From assembly GCA_014376915.1 (NCBI GenBank), contig JACMQP010000565.1:1-28746 (forward strand): 28,746 nucleotides of DNA, in the 5' to 3' direction. The DNA comes from Ramlibacter sp. Lineage in GTDB: Bacteria; Pseudomonadota; Gammaproteobacteria; Burkholderiales; Burkholderiaceae. The notes under the pieces are model-generated. The model was not told the DNA's origin and did not search any database. It saw nothing but the letters and a program-made list of their open reading frames with translations. Shown one piece after another: positions 1 through 8,094 of this stretch (position 1 is its first letter; each line of letters opens with the position of its first letter). The position numbers and the translations under genes are program-made.

Positions 1-251
1 AATGCTGCGAAGCGCCCTGGAACGAAGGAGGGAGGGAGGGAGGAGGAGAAGAGTCGCCCCGGGATTGCAGCCGGGCTAACTGCTCCCGGCAGGCTTCGCA
101 GCAATAACTGAAATTTTGGCGGAGCTATCCCCGCAAGCCAGTGGTAGAGCGCCACAGCCGGCCACCAGTTCCCCGCGAACAACCAGGTCAGGAGGTAAAT
201 GATTGTGAACAGCGCGAACGCCGAAGGGCTGAGAAAACTCATCAGTCGCAT
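1..251 (-). CDS. Uncertain partial hypothetical membrane ORF
   Basis: An open frame starts with ATG at 251 on the minus strand and runs off the left edge (about 83 codons). Residues about 10-50 are hydrophobic, with one or two possible membrane segments rich in Leu, Ile and Trp, followed by a low-complexity Ser/Pro stretch encoded by a purine-rich repeat. No family is recognised. Against a real start here: the ATG lies in the loop of the hairpin that looks like the gpx terminator, and no Shine-Dalgarno sequence precedes it. In a second minus-strand frame the region near 75-115 reads YCCEACREQL, a Cys-rich motif, so a frameshifted or mis-phased gene is possible. Low confidence. Confidence 0.25.
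   Translation of the reverse strand, partial: MRLMSFLSPSAFALFTIIYLLTWLFAGNWWPAVALYHWLAGIAPPKFQLLLRSLPGAVSPAAIPGRLFSSSLPPSFVPGRFAA
26..50. repeat. GGGA-type purine simple repeat
   Basis: The plus strand carries three consecutive GGGA units flanked by GGA units, forming a pure purine tract. It is the only simple repeat noticed in the window. It could form a triplex or a weak G-quadruplex, or slip in length during replication; none of this can be shown from one sequence. Confidence 0.5.
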
Positions 252-268
252 TATGACCGATGAGTTTT
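234..268 (-). terminator. Hairpin terminator of gpx, possibly bidirectional
   Basis: A perfect 10-bp inverted repeat (AAAACTCATC at 234-243, GATGAGTTTT at 259-268) is extended inward by a 3-bp GTC/GAC pairing after one mismatch. It begins about 15 nt after the glutathione peroxidase stop codon. Read on the minus strand the stem ends in TTTTCTC, typical of an intrinsic terminator. On the plus strand it also ends in TTTTATT, so it may act both ways. Confidence 0.7.
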
Positions 269-282
269 ATTGACGCAAGGAA

Positions 283-843
283 CTACCGCACGGCCAGTTG
301 CTTTTCGATGTCGCGCAACATCGTCTTGTCGGTCGGGTCCGTGAGGCTCGTGTAGCTGGCAATGATCGCGCCGTCCCGGCCGATCAGGTATTTGTGGAAG
401 TTCCAAAGCGGTTGTCGTCCCGTCTGTTCTGCCAGTTGGCGGAACAGCGGATTGGCGTCGCGACCCCGCACGCTGCTTTTGCCGAACATGGGGAATTTCA
501 CGCCGAAGGTGCTTTCGCAGAAATCGGCAATCTCCTTGTTGCTGGATTTCTCCTGCGCGAAATCGTTGGATGGGAAGCCAAGGACCACGAGTCCCTGGTC
601 CTTGTATTTCCCGTACAGGGCTTCCAACCCCTTGTATTGCGGCGTGAAGCCGCAATAGCTGGCGGTGTTGACCACCAGGGCCACCTTCCCGCTGTACTGG
701 CACAGCGACTGCGGCTTTTCGTCCTGAAGGCGAGGAAAGGTGTGCTGCAGAGTCGCTGGGCAGGCCGGGTCCGGCGCGGCATGCGAGGGCATGGCCAGGA
801 GCATGGCGAACGGCAGAGCCAGCAGGCGGGAGGTCTTGATCAT
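283..843 (-). CDS. Glutathione peroxidase, Sec-exported
   Basis: Thiol peroxidase of the glutathione peroxidase family, reducing hydroperoxides with glutathione or thioredoxin; likely periplasmic. The catalytic Cys lies in NTASYCGFTPQY, the Gln in FPSNDFAQE and the Trp-Asn pair in WNFHKY, so the Cys-Gln-Trp-Asn set is complete. The conserved second Cys (FCESTFGVKFPMF) is present. The start at 843 gives 186 residues beginning MIKTSRLLALPF with a signal peptide ending SHAA. It is chosen over an in-frame start at 909 because GGAG lies 7 nt upstream and a sigma70-like promoter (868-896) would lie inside the longer version. An export signal is less usual, since many bacterial homologues are cytoplasmic. 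Followed by a hairpin terminator. The family is certain; the reductant is not. Confidence 0.92.
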   Translation of the reverse strand: MIKTSRLLALPFAMLLAMPSHAAPDPACPATLQHTFPRLQDEKPQSLCQYSGKVALVVNTASYCGFTPQYKGLEALYGKYKDQGLVVLGFPSNDFAQEKSSNKEIADFCESTFGVKFPMFGKSSVRGRDANPLFRQLAEQTGRQPLWNFHKYLIGRDGAIIASYTSLTDPTDKTMLRDIEKQLAVR

Positions 844-867
844 GGTGGGGCTCCAGGCGTGGCGGAA

Positions 868-896
868 TTCGTAAAAAGTTTCCGCATTCATGTCAA
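868..896 (-). promoter_or_regulatory. Sigma70-like promoter of gpx
   Basis: On the minus strand a perfect -35 TTGACA (complement of 891-896) is separated by 17 bp from TACGAA (complement of 868-873), a moderate -10 match. Transcription would start near 861, leaving a leader of about 18 nt with GGAG before the ATG at 843. This position supports the shorter start of the peroxidase. Confidence 0.65.
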
Positions 897-945
897 GGGG
901 TTTTAACACGGCCGCGTAAGATCAGCCGGGTCAAGAAAGATCGCG

Positions 946-1812
946 ATGCTCTATCCAGAACTGTTCAAGCAACTCGAATCCGTCCGGTGGGATATGGACA
1001 AGGACATTCCGTGGGCCGCCTTCGACCCCGCGAAACTCACCGACGAGCAGGCCCAGACCATCAAGATGAACGCCATCACCGAGTGGTCCGCGCTGCCGGC
1101 CACCGAGATGTTCCTGCGCGACAACAAGGACGACAGCGACTTCTCCGCCTTCATGTCGATCTGGTTCTTCGAGGAGCAGAAGCACTCGCTGGTGCTGATG
1201 GAATACCTGAAGCGTTTCCGCCCGGAACTGGCGCCGACCGAGAAGGAGCTGCATGAAGTGCGCTTCGAGTTCGAGCCGGCGCCGGCGCTGGAGACGCTGA
1301 TGCTGCACTTCTGCGGCGAAATCCGGCTGAACCACTGGTACCGCCGCGCCGCCGAGTGGCACAACGAGCCGGTGATCAAACACATCTACACCACGCTCAG
1401 CCAGGACGAAGCGCGCCACGGCGGCGCCTACCTGCGCTACATGAAGCGCGCCATCAACAACTTCGGCAACGAAGCCAAGGCGGCCTTCAGCAAGGTCGGC
1501 GTGCTGATGGCGAGCGCGCGGCGCACCACCCAGCCGCTCCACCCCACCAACCTGCACGTGAACAAGGCGCTGTTCCCCAACGACACCGTTCAGAGTCGGC
1601 TGCCCGACCCGGACTGGCTGGAGCACTGGCTGGACCAGCAGATCAACTTCGATGCGGTGTGGGAAAGCAAGGTGGTCGAGCGAATCCTGCACAACATGAG
1701 CCTGCTGATGGACCGCAGCTTCAAGACCGTGCAGGAACTCAATCGCTACCGCAAGGAAGTGACGGCGACGCTTGCCGCTGGCAATACCGGGCTGACGCCG
1801 GGCCCAGCCTGA
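946..1812 (+). CDS. Ferritin-like di-iron protein, acyl-ACP-desaturase-like
   Basis: 288-residue helical protein of the ferritin-like/acyl-ACP desaturase superfamily. Candidate di-iron ligands are Glu46 or Glu54, Glu77-x-x-His80 (EEQKH), Glu125 (CGEIRLNHW) and Glu155-x-x-His158 (DEARH), the two-EXXH pattern of soluble di-iron oxidases. Length and the EARHGGAYLRYM stretch resemble soluble acyl-ACP desaturases more than iron-storage ferritins. No signal peptide, so cytoplasmic. The substrate cannot be told from sequence; desaturation or hydroxylation of an acyl chain or a related oxygen-dependent reaction is inferred. It lies 10 bp upstream of rfaE2 and is probably co-transcribed with it, which would put it beside envelope (LPS) synthesis. 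The ribosome binding site is weak (AAGAAAGA). Confidence 0.8.
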   Translation: MLYPELFKQLESVRWDMDKDIPWAAFDPAKLTDEQAQTIKMNAITEWSALPATEMFLRDNKDDSDFSAFMSIWFFEEQKHSLVLMEYLKRFRPELAPTEKELHEVRFEFEPAPALETLMLHFCGEIRLNHWYRRAAEWHNEPVIKHIYTTLSQDEARHGGAYLRYMKRAINNFGNEAKAAFSKVGVLMASARRTTQPLHPTNLHVNKALFPNDTVQSRLPDPDWLEHWLDQQINFDAVWESKVVERILHNMSLLMDRSFKTVQELNRYRKEVTATLAAGNTGLTPGPA

Positions 1813-1822
1813 CGCGGGCTGC

Positions 1823-2305
1823 GTGACAGCTGTTCCCTTTCTCGACAAGATCGTGCCCCAGGCAGAAGCTGCCGCGCGCGTCGCGGCACTGCGGCAACCG
1901 GTGGTGTTGACCAATGGCGTCTTCGACGTGTTGCACCGTGGCCACGTCATGTATCTCGCGCAGGCGCGGGCCCTGGGCGCCAGCCTGGTGGTCGCCCTCA
2001 ATACCGATGCGTCGGCGCGCCGCCTGAACAAGGGCGCGGACCGGCCGCTCAACCGCGAGCAGGACCGGGCGGCGGTGATTGCCGCGCTCGGGTCGGTGGA
2101 CCTCGTTACCTGGTTCGACGAAGACACGCCGCTGGAACTCATTGGCAAGCTGCGGCCCGCCGTGCTGGTCAAGGGCGGCGACTACGACATGGGGAAGCTG
2201 GCCGAGACCCGGCTGGTCGAGAGTTACGGCGGCCGGGCGCAGGCCGTCCCCTTCGTCGACGGTTACTCCACCACTGCGCTGGTCAAGCGGATCCGCTCGG
2301 CTTGA
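1823..2305 (+). CDS. rfaE2: D-glycero-beta-D-manno-heptose 1-phosphate adenylyltransferase
   Basis: Cytidylyltransferase-fold enzyme that adenylylates heptose 1-phosphate to ADP-heptose, a precursor of the LPS inner core. The nucleotide-binding signature NGVFDVLHRGHVMYL is at residues 31-45 (HxGH motif at 38-41), with the K-G-G-D-Y segment in the middle and the S-T-T-x-x-V-K-R-I motif at 149-157. The 160-residue length fits the stand-alone domain; in enterobacteria this domain is fused to the heptokinase (HldE), whereas here, as in many Burkholderiales, the kinase must be elsewhere. The start is GTG at 1823, 10 bp after the ferritin-like gene. The 3' end overlaps the convergent RND pump gene by 23 bp. 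Confidence 0.93.
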   Translation: MTAVPFLDKIVPQAEAAARVAALRQPVVLTNGVFDVLHRGHVMYLAQARALGASLVVALNTDASARRLNKGADRPLNREQDRAAVIAALGSVDLVTWFDEDTPLELIGKLRPAVLVKGGDYDMGKLAETRLVESYGGRAQAVPFVDGYSTTALVKRIRSA

Positions 2306-5300
2306 CAGGCGCGTCCGGCGTGGGCGCCTTCTTGCGCCGCCCCAACTTCGCGGCGGTACGCTTGATGAAATGCTCCAGGTCGTCCAGGTAGGTGAACACC
2401 ACCGGCACCACCAGCAGGCTCAACACCGTCGACGTGATCAGACCGCCGATCACTGCGATCGACATCGGTGAGCGAAAGCTCGGGTCGGCGGCGCCGAATC
2501 CGATGGCGATCGGCAGCATGCCGGCACCCATCGCGATGGTCGTCATGATGATCGGCCGCGCCCGCTTGTGGCAGGCGTCCAGCAACGCGTCGAACCGCGA
2601 CAGGCCATGGTCTCGCCGTGCCACGATCGCGTACTCCACCAGCAGGATCGAGTTCTTGGTGGCGATCCCCATCAGCATGATCAGGCCGATCAGCGACGGC
2701 ATCGAGAAGCTCTTCTGCGCGATCAGCAGCCCGACGAAGGCTCCGCCCAGCGCCAGCGGCAGCGCGCACAGGATCGTGACCGGGTGGAGGAAGTCCTTGA
2801 ACAGCAGCACCAGCACGATGTAGATGCACAGCACGCCGGTCAGCATCGCCAGGCCGAAACTGGCGAACAGTTCACCCATCACTTCGGCATCGCCGACCTC
2901 GATCACCCGCACCCCGGGCGGCAGGGTCTTCACCGAGGGCAACTCCTGCACCCTGGCCGCCACGTCGCCCAGCGGCAGGCCGGACAGCTCGATCTCGAAA
3001 TTGACGTTGCGCGAGCGATCGTAGCGGTCGATCACGGCCGGCCCGCCCGTCATCTCCAGCGTCGCCACCTGCCCCAGCATCACCGGGCCGCGGCTGCCCG
3101 GCACCGACAGCCGCTCCAGCACGCTCAGGTCCTGTCGCGCCTTCTCGTCCAGCTTGACCACGATCGGCACCTGGCGCTGCGACAGGTTGAGCTTTGGCAA
3201 CGCGATGTCGTAGTCGCCGGCGGTCGCGATCCGCAAGGTTTCGCCGATGGCGGCGCTGGTCACGCCGAGGTCGGCAGCGGCAGCGAAGTTCGGCCGCACC
3301 GCGATCTCGGGGCGGATCAGGCTGGCGGTGGAGGCGACGCTGCCCAGGCCGGGGATAGTGCGCAGGTCGCGCTCCACGGCGCGGGCCGCAGTCTGCAGTG
3401 CCTGTGGATCCTCGCCGGTCAGCACCAGCACGTATTTTTCGCCTGAACCGCCGAGACCGACCTTGCTGCGCACGCCCGGCAACGGCTCCAGCGCCGCCCG
3501 CAGTTTGTTTTCGATCCCCTGCTTGCGCGGCCGGTCGCCACGGTCTGCCAGCAGGATGGTGAGCGTGGCCTTGCGCGCCTCGGCCGCCCCGACGTTGGCG
3601 AACGGGTCGGTCCCCGCGCTGCCGCCACCGATCGTGGTGTAGACGCTTTTGACGTGCTCCACCTTCATCACCATCTGGCGCGCCTGCTCGGCGACCGCCT
3701 TGGTCTGCTCCAGCGTGGAACCAGGCGCCAGCTCCAGGTAGACCTGAGTCTGCGAGTTGTCGTCCGGGGGGATGAAACCGGTCGGCAACAACGGGATCAG
3801 CGCCACCGAGCCGAAGAAAAACAGCGTCGACAGCGCGATAGTCACCACCCGGTGCCGCATGCTCCAGTTGACGCAGCGCAGGTAGATCGTCATCCAGCGC
3901 GGGTCCTTGTGCGCGCTGACCATCGGTTTGAGCAGGTAGGCCGCCATCATCGGCGTCAGCACCCGCGCGACCAGCAAGGACGCGGCCACCGCCAGCGACG
4001 CGGTCCAGCCGAACTGCTTGAAGAACTTGCCGGCGATGCCGCTCATGAAGGCCGTCGGCAGGAACACCGCGATCAGCGTGAAGGTGGTGGCGATCACAGC
4101 CAGCCCGATCTCGTCGGCCGCTTCCATCGCCGCCTGGTACGGCGTTTTGCCCATGCGCAGGTGGCGCACGATGTTCTCCACTTCCACGATCGCGTCGTCC
4201 ACCAGGATGCCGACCACCAGCGACAGCGCCAGCAACGTCACCACGTTGACCGAGAAGCCGAGCAGGTGCATGCCGATGAAGGCCGGAATCACCGACATCG
4301 GCAAGGCGATCGCCGAGACGAAGGTGGCGCGCACGTCGCGCAGGAACAGCCAGACCACCAGCACCGCCAGAATTGCGCCCTCATACAGCAGGTGCAGCGA
4401 GCCCTCGTATTCCTCCTGCACCGGCGTGACGAAGTCGAACGCCTGGGTCAGCTCGAGGTCGGGATGCTGCTGCTTGAGTTCGGCCAGCGCCTTCTGCACC
4501 GCGGCGCCGACAGCCACTTCCGATTCCCCGCGGCTGCGCGAGACCTCGAAGCCGACCACCGGCTTGCCGTTCAGCAGCGCCGCCGCCCGCGGTTCGGCGG
4601 TGGTGTCGCTGACGGTGGCGACATCGTTCAGCTTGATGCTGCGGCCGGCCGCAGCCGCGCCGGTTCCGGCACCACCGATCGCCAGCGCGATCTCGCCGAG
4701 CTCGCGCGCCGTCATGACAGTCGCCAGCGTGCGCACTGGTTGCTCGCCGCCACCCACGTCGGCGCGGCCGCCCGCGCTTTCGGTCTGCACCTGCCGCAGC
4801 TGGCGCGAAATCTCCGCTGCTGACACGCCCAGCGCCTGCAATCGGGAAGGGTCGAGTGCGACGCGGATCTCGCGTGTCACCCCGCCGACGCGGTTGACGG
4901 CGCCGACGCCGCGCACCGCCAGCAGCTTGCGCGAGACGTCGTTGTCGACGAACCAGGACAGCGCTTCCTCGTCCATGCGCGGAGAGTTCACGGCGTACGC
5001 CAGCACCGGCTGGTTGGCCAGGTCCATCTTGGTGACGATCGGCTCGCGCACGTCGCCCGGCAGCTCGCTGCGGATCCGCGCCACGGCGGAACGCACGTCG
5101 TCCTCAGCCTCCTGCACCGGCTTTTCCAGCCGGAACTCCGCCGTGATCGTCACCGCACCGTCCTGCACCTTGGTGTAGACATGCTTGAGTCCCTGAAGCG
5201 TGGCGATGGCGTTCTCGATCTTGCGGGCGACGTCGGTTTCGAGCTGCGCCGGCGCCGCCCCCGGCAGCGCTGCGCTGACCGTCACGGTCGGCAGGTCGAT

Positions 5301-5420
5301 GTCGGGGAAGTTCTGCACCTTCATCGCGTTGAACGACAGCAGGCCGCCGAACGTGAGCAACACGAACAGCATCACCGCAGGAATCGGGTTACGGATCGAC
5401 CAGGACGAAACGTTCATCAT
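2283..5420 (-). CDS. RND efflux pump, inner-membrane permease
   Basis: Proton-driven RND transporter of the AcrB/hydrophobe-amphiphile type, about 1,045 residues, exporting substrates across both membranes with the adaptor and outer-membrane channel encoded just upstream. The first membrane segment is at residues 12-30. The proton-relay pair Asp408-Asp409 lies in GILVDDAIVEVEN and the relay Lys922 in GIATKNSILLVEYA, so the core is intact. The start at 5420 (MMNVSSWSIRNP) has AGGA 7 nt upstream; the longer frame to 5540 runs into the adaptor gene and is rejected. It lies 10 bp after the adaptor stop. The substrate is unknown: drug, solvent or bile-type compounds are likelier than metals because heavy-metal (CusA/CzcA) signatures are not evident. 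Its end overlaps rfaE2 by 23 bp. Confidence 0.95.
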   Translation of the reverse strand: MMNVSSWSIRNPIPAVMLFVLLTFGGLLSFNAMKVQNFPDIDLPTVTVSAALPGAAPAQLETDVARKIENAIATLQGLKHVYTKVQDGAVTITAEFRLEKPVQEAEDDVRSAVARIRSELPGDVREPIVTKMDLANQPVLAYAVNSPRMDEEALSWFVDNDVSRKLLAVRGVGAVNRVGGVTREIRVALDPSRLQALGVSAAEISRQLRQVQTESAGGRADVGGGEQPVRTLATVMTARELGEIALAIGGAGTGAAAAGRSIKLNDVATVSDTTAEPRAAALLNGKPVVGFEVSRSRGESEVAVGAAVQKALAELKQQHPDLELTQAFDFVTPVQEEYEGSLHLLYEGAILAVLVVWLFLRDVRATFVSAIALPMSVIPAFIGMHLLGFSVNVVTLLALSLVVGILVDDAIVEVENIVRHLRMGKTPYQAAMEAADEIGLAVIATTFTLIAVFLPTAFMSGIAGKFFKQFGWTASLAVAASLLVARVLTPMMAAYLLKPMVSAHKDPRWMTIYLRCVNWSMRHRVVTIALSTLFFFGSVALIPLLPTGFIPPDDNSQTQVYLELAPGSTLEQTKAVAEQARQMVMKVEHVKSVYTTIGGGSAGTDPFANVGAAEARKATLTILLADRGDRPRKQGIENKLRAALEPLPGVRSKVGLGGSGEKYVLVLTGEDPQALQTAARAVERDLRTIPGLGSVASTASLIRPEIAVRPNFAAAADLGVTSAAIGETLRIATAGDYDIALPKLNLSQRQVPIVVKLDEKARQDLSVLERLSVPGSRGPVMLGQVATLEMTGGPAVIDRYDRSRNVNFEIELSGLPLGDVAARVQELPSVKTLPPGVRVIEVGDAEVMGELFASFGLAMLTGVLCIYIVLVLLFKDFLHPVTILCALPLALGGAFVGLLIAQKSFSMPSLIGLIMLMGIATKNSILLVEYAIVARRDHGLSRFDALLDACHKRARPIIMTTIAMGAGMLPIAIGFGAADPSFRSPMSIAVIGGLITSTVLSLLVVPVVFTYLDDLEHFIKRTAAKLGRRKKAPTPDAPVKPSGSA

Positions 5421-5430
5421 GACGCGGTCC

Positions 5431-6579
5431 TCACTTCGCGCCGGACGCTGGCGCAGCGGCCGGGCGGACCGGCGCATCGGCGACGCGTACCAGGTCGCCG
5501 TCGTTGAGGAAGCCGGCGCCGCCGGCGACGATGCGCCCATCCGCCGGCAGGCCCGAGATGATCTCGACCCGGCCCGCGTCGAAGCGCCCGGTCTGCACCT
5601 TGACCTGCGACACGCGGTTGTCGGGGTTGACGCGGTACACGTAGCTGAAGCCGTCGCGAACGACGATCGCGGGTTGCGGTACGGTCAGCGCCGGCACCGC
5701 GCCCAGGTCGAACTCGCCGCGCGCGAACATGCCGGCGCGGGCGCTGCCGCTGGCGTCGCCCGGCAGCGGCGTCAGGTCGACGTAGACCAGCGCGGCTCGG
5801 GTCTGCGGATCGACTGTCGGGCCGATGGTACGGACCCGCCCCGCCAGCCGCGCGCCACTGGCGGCGATGATCAGCGCCGTGGTGCCGATGGTGATGCGCC
5901 CGAGCTCGGCTGCCGTCACCTCGGCGCGCCATTCGAGCCGGCCCTGGCGGATCAGGCGGAACAGCTCCGCGCCGCTGCCGACGACGGCGCCGACCGTTGC
6001 CAGCCTGGCCGAAACGATGCCGCTGTCCGGCGCCCGCACCTGGGTCTGGCCCAGCCTGACCTCCTGCGCGCGATACAGCGCGCGCGCGGCCTCGACCCTG
6101 GCCTGCGCGGTTTTTTCCGCGGTCAGGTACTGGTTGATCTGAGATGCGCTGAGCGCGCCGGTCGTCTGCAGGCTGCGTGCGCGCTCAGCGTCGGCTGCGG
6201 CGTTCGCCGCATTGGCTTGCGCCTCGCCCAGGCTGGCGCGGGCCTGCGCGACTTCGGCACCAAGCGTCTCGGCCGCGAAGGTCGCCAGGACCTGGCCCTT
6301 GCGCACCTGGTCGCCGACGTTGACGCGCACCTCGGTCAGTCGCAGCCCGCCCACTTCGGTGCCGACGCTCGCTTCCTGCCAGGCGGCGATGTTGCCATTG
6401 GCGGCCAGCTTGACCGGCAGGCTGACGCGCTGCGGCACGGTGGTCGTCACGGTGAGCGCTGGCTTGACAACCTTCTTTTCGTCGGCCGCGCGCGAGCTGC
6501 CGGCTGGCAGGGAGAGCATGGCGACGGCGAGGCAGACGGCTGCGGCCAGCAAGGCCGGATTGAGCTTGTTGTTGTTCAT
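5431..6579 (-). CDS. RND efflux periplasmic adaptor subunit
   Basis: Membrane-fusion (adaptor) protein that bridges the pump and the outer-membrane channel. An N-terminal export signal ends near SSRAA; the Cys in it does not sit in a good lipobox, so it may be a soluble periplasmic protein held by its signal or by contacts. The first lipoyl half is at about residues 70-98 (EVGGLRLTEVRVNVGDQVRK), an Ala-rich coiled-coil hairpin at 103-178 and the second lipoyl half from about 180 (QVRAPDSGIV), followed by beta-barrel and membrane-proximal parts. An ATG at 6588 also exists but directly abuts the GAGGGA ribosome site; the ATG at 6579 has 9 nt spacing and is preferred (382 residues). Second gene of the efflux operon. 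Confidence 0.93.
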   Translation of the reverse strand: MNNNKLNPALLAAAVCLAVAMLSLPAGSSRAADEKKVVKPALTVTTTVPQRVSLPVKLAANGNIAAWQEASVGTEVGGLRLTEVRVNVGDQVRKGQVLATFAAETLGAEVAQARASLGEAQANAANAAADAERARSLQTTGALSASQINQYLTAEKTAQARVEAARALYRAQEVRLGQTQVRAPDSGIVSARLATVGAVVGSGAELFRLIRQGRLEWRAEVTAAELGRITIGTTALIIAASGARLAGRVRTIGPTVDPQTRAALVYVDLTPLPGDASGSARAGMFARGEFDLGAVPALTVPQPAIVVRDGFSYVYRVNPDNRVSQVKVQTGRFDAGRVEIISGLPADGRIVAGGAGFLNDGDLVRVADAPVRPAAAPASGAK

Positions 6580-6598
6580 CGGTTGCATTCCCTCGGTG

Positions 6599-7999
6599 TC
6601 AAGCGGACGGCTGGTCCGGGCGGGTCCAGCCCCCGCCCACAGCGCGGTACAGGGCGATCCACGCGGCGACGCGTTCGCGCTGCAGCGTTACCAGGGCCGT
6701 TTCGGCGGCAAGCAGGGTGCGGCGTGCGTCCTCCAGCTCCACCAGGCTGCCCAGCCCGCTGCGGTAGCGCGCCTCGGTCGCGACGAACGACGCGCGGTAG
6801 CCGTCGGCGGCCACGCTGGCGTCCTCCATCCGCAGCCGCGCGCTTTCCAGGTTCACCAGCGCCTGCTCGACCTCGCGCACCGCCTGGCGAACACGTGCCG
6901 TGTACAGCGCCACCGCTTCGTCGTAACGGGCCCGGGCCGCCTCGACGTTGGCCGCGCGGCGGCCACCGTCGAACAACGGCAGCGTCACGGCCAACGGGCC
7001 GATAGACCAGGTCTGGGCATCGGTGTTGGCGCCGCCGATGTGAACGATGCCGGCGGCGATCGAGCCGGAGAGCGTCAGGCGCGGATAGCGCTGGGCCTGC
7101 GCGGTGCCGATCCCGGCGCTGGCCGCGGCGACATCGCTCTCGGCCTGGTGGACGTCAGGCCGCTGGGTCAGCAGCTGCGCCGGCAGCGACAGCACCGGCA
7201 GCAGCGGCGCCATGGCCGGCTCCTGCCACTGCTCCAGCAATTGCTGGCGCAGTTGCGGCTCGGGCATGCCGCTCAGGGCCACGAGCGCCTTGACCTCGAC
7301 GTCGCACAGCGCGCGTTGCTGCGTGGCCCGGGCCGACCCTTCGGCAGCGCTGGCGCGCGCGAGCGCCGCGGTGGCCGGCGCCGTGAAGCCGGCACGGGCC
7401 GTGAGTTCAGACAGCCGCGCGGTCTCGGCTCTCGACTGCGCATCGTTGACCGTGACCGTGCGCTGCCGTTCGCAGGTACGCAGATTGACATAGCTGCCGG
7501 CCGTCTCCGCCGCCACCGAGACGCGGGCGTCATGCCAGCCGGCCTGCGCCGATGCCAGCCTCGCGTCGGCGGCGCGCAAGGTGTTTGCGTTGCCGCCGAA
7601 CAGGTCGATTTCCCAGCCGGCCTGCAAGCCGGCCTGCGCCGTCGTGCCGAGCGGAACCGGCGGCTGCATGTTGCCGCGCTGGACGCTGGCTTGTGCGTCG
7701 AGCGTGGGCAACAGCGCGGCGCGGGCAGCGGCGCGCGTGGCACGGGCCTGCTCGATCCGTGCGCGGGCGCTCGCGACGGTGGGGCTCGCAGTCTGGGCTG
7801 CCTCGATCAGATGCACCAGCAATGGGTCGTTGAATTGCTGCCACCACTGGGTCAGGTCGGCCAGGGTGCCGTGATGCGGCAGCGGCGCGTACCAGGCAGA
7901 TGGTGCCGTCGCGGCGAGCGGGACCGGCAGCGGCGGGGTGGCGCAGCCGGCCAGCCACAGCGGCCAGGCCACCGCAACTGTCAGGTGGATGGTTCTCAT
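6599..7999 (-). CDS. Efflux outer-membrane lipoprotein, NodT/OprM type
   Basis: TolC-like outer-membrane channel of the NodT family, 466 residues. A signal peptide ends in the lipobox LAGC with lipidated Cys19. Two outer-membrane-efflux repeats are visible as paired long amphipathic Ala/Arg/Glu helices (about residues 60-240 and 275-460), with the family-typical WEIDLFGG in the first repeat and LTQRPDVHQAE starting the second. It is the first gene of the minus-strand operon, so promoter and control must lie in or beyond 8000-8094, where I see no clear -35/-10. No local regulator of the TetR, MarR or two-component type is adjacent. The stop is 10-19 bp before the adaptor start. Confidence 0.94.
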   Translation of the reverse strand: MRTIHLTVAVAWPLWLAGCATPPLPVPLAATAPSAWYAPLPHHGTLADLTQWWQQFNDPLLVHLIEAAQTASPTVASARARIEQARATRAAARAALLPTLDAQASVQRGNMQPPVPLGTTAQAGLQAGWEIDLFGGNANTLRAADARLASAQAGWHDARVSVAAETAGSYVNLRTCERQRTVTVNDAQSRAETARLSELTARAGFTAPATAALARASAAEGSARATQQRALCDVEVKALVALSGMPEPQLRQQLLEQWQEPAMAPLLPVLSLPAQLLTQRPDVHQAESDVAAASAGIGTAQAQRYPRLTLSGSIAAGIVHIGGANTDAQTWSIGPLAVTLPLFDGGRRAANVEAARARYDEAVALYTARVRQAVREVEQALVNLESARLRMEDASVAADGYRASFVATEARYRSGLGSLVELEDARRTLLAAETALVTLQRERVAAWIALYRAVGGGWTRPDQPSA

Positions 8000-8094
8000 C
8001 GGTCTTCCCGGGGGTAAGGGTCAGCCATTGCGCCAGGACACCCGACGTGGTTCGTCCAGCCTGCGGCGTGCAGCCGGCAAGCCTACCATCGGCG

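Noticed and set aside
26..50. Purine tract as a functional G-quadruplex or phase-variable switch
   Set aside because: Only three GGG runs are present, with flanking GG, and no gene start is convincingly controlled by it. Kept only as a simple repeat.
298..906. Plus-strand open frame opposite glutathione peroxidase
   Set aside because: Antisense shadow; the minus strand carries a complete glutathione peroxidase with promoter and terminator.
5421..5540. Upstream extension of the RND pump start
   Set aside because: The extra 40 residues are antisense-like, Ser/Arg-rich and lie in the adaptor gene; AGGA precedes the start at 5420.
8000..8094. GC-rich partial inverted repeats between glnE and the efflux operon
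   Set aside because: No T-run for a terminator and no clear -35/-10 or operator symmetry; not enough to call.
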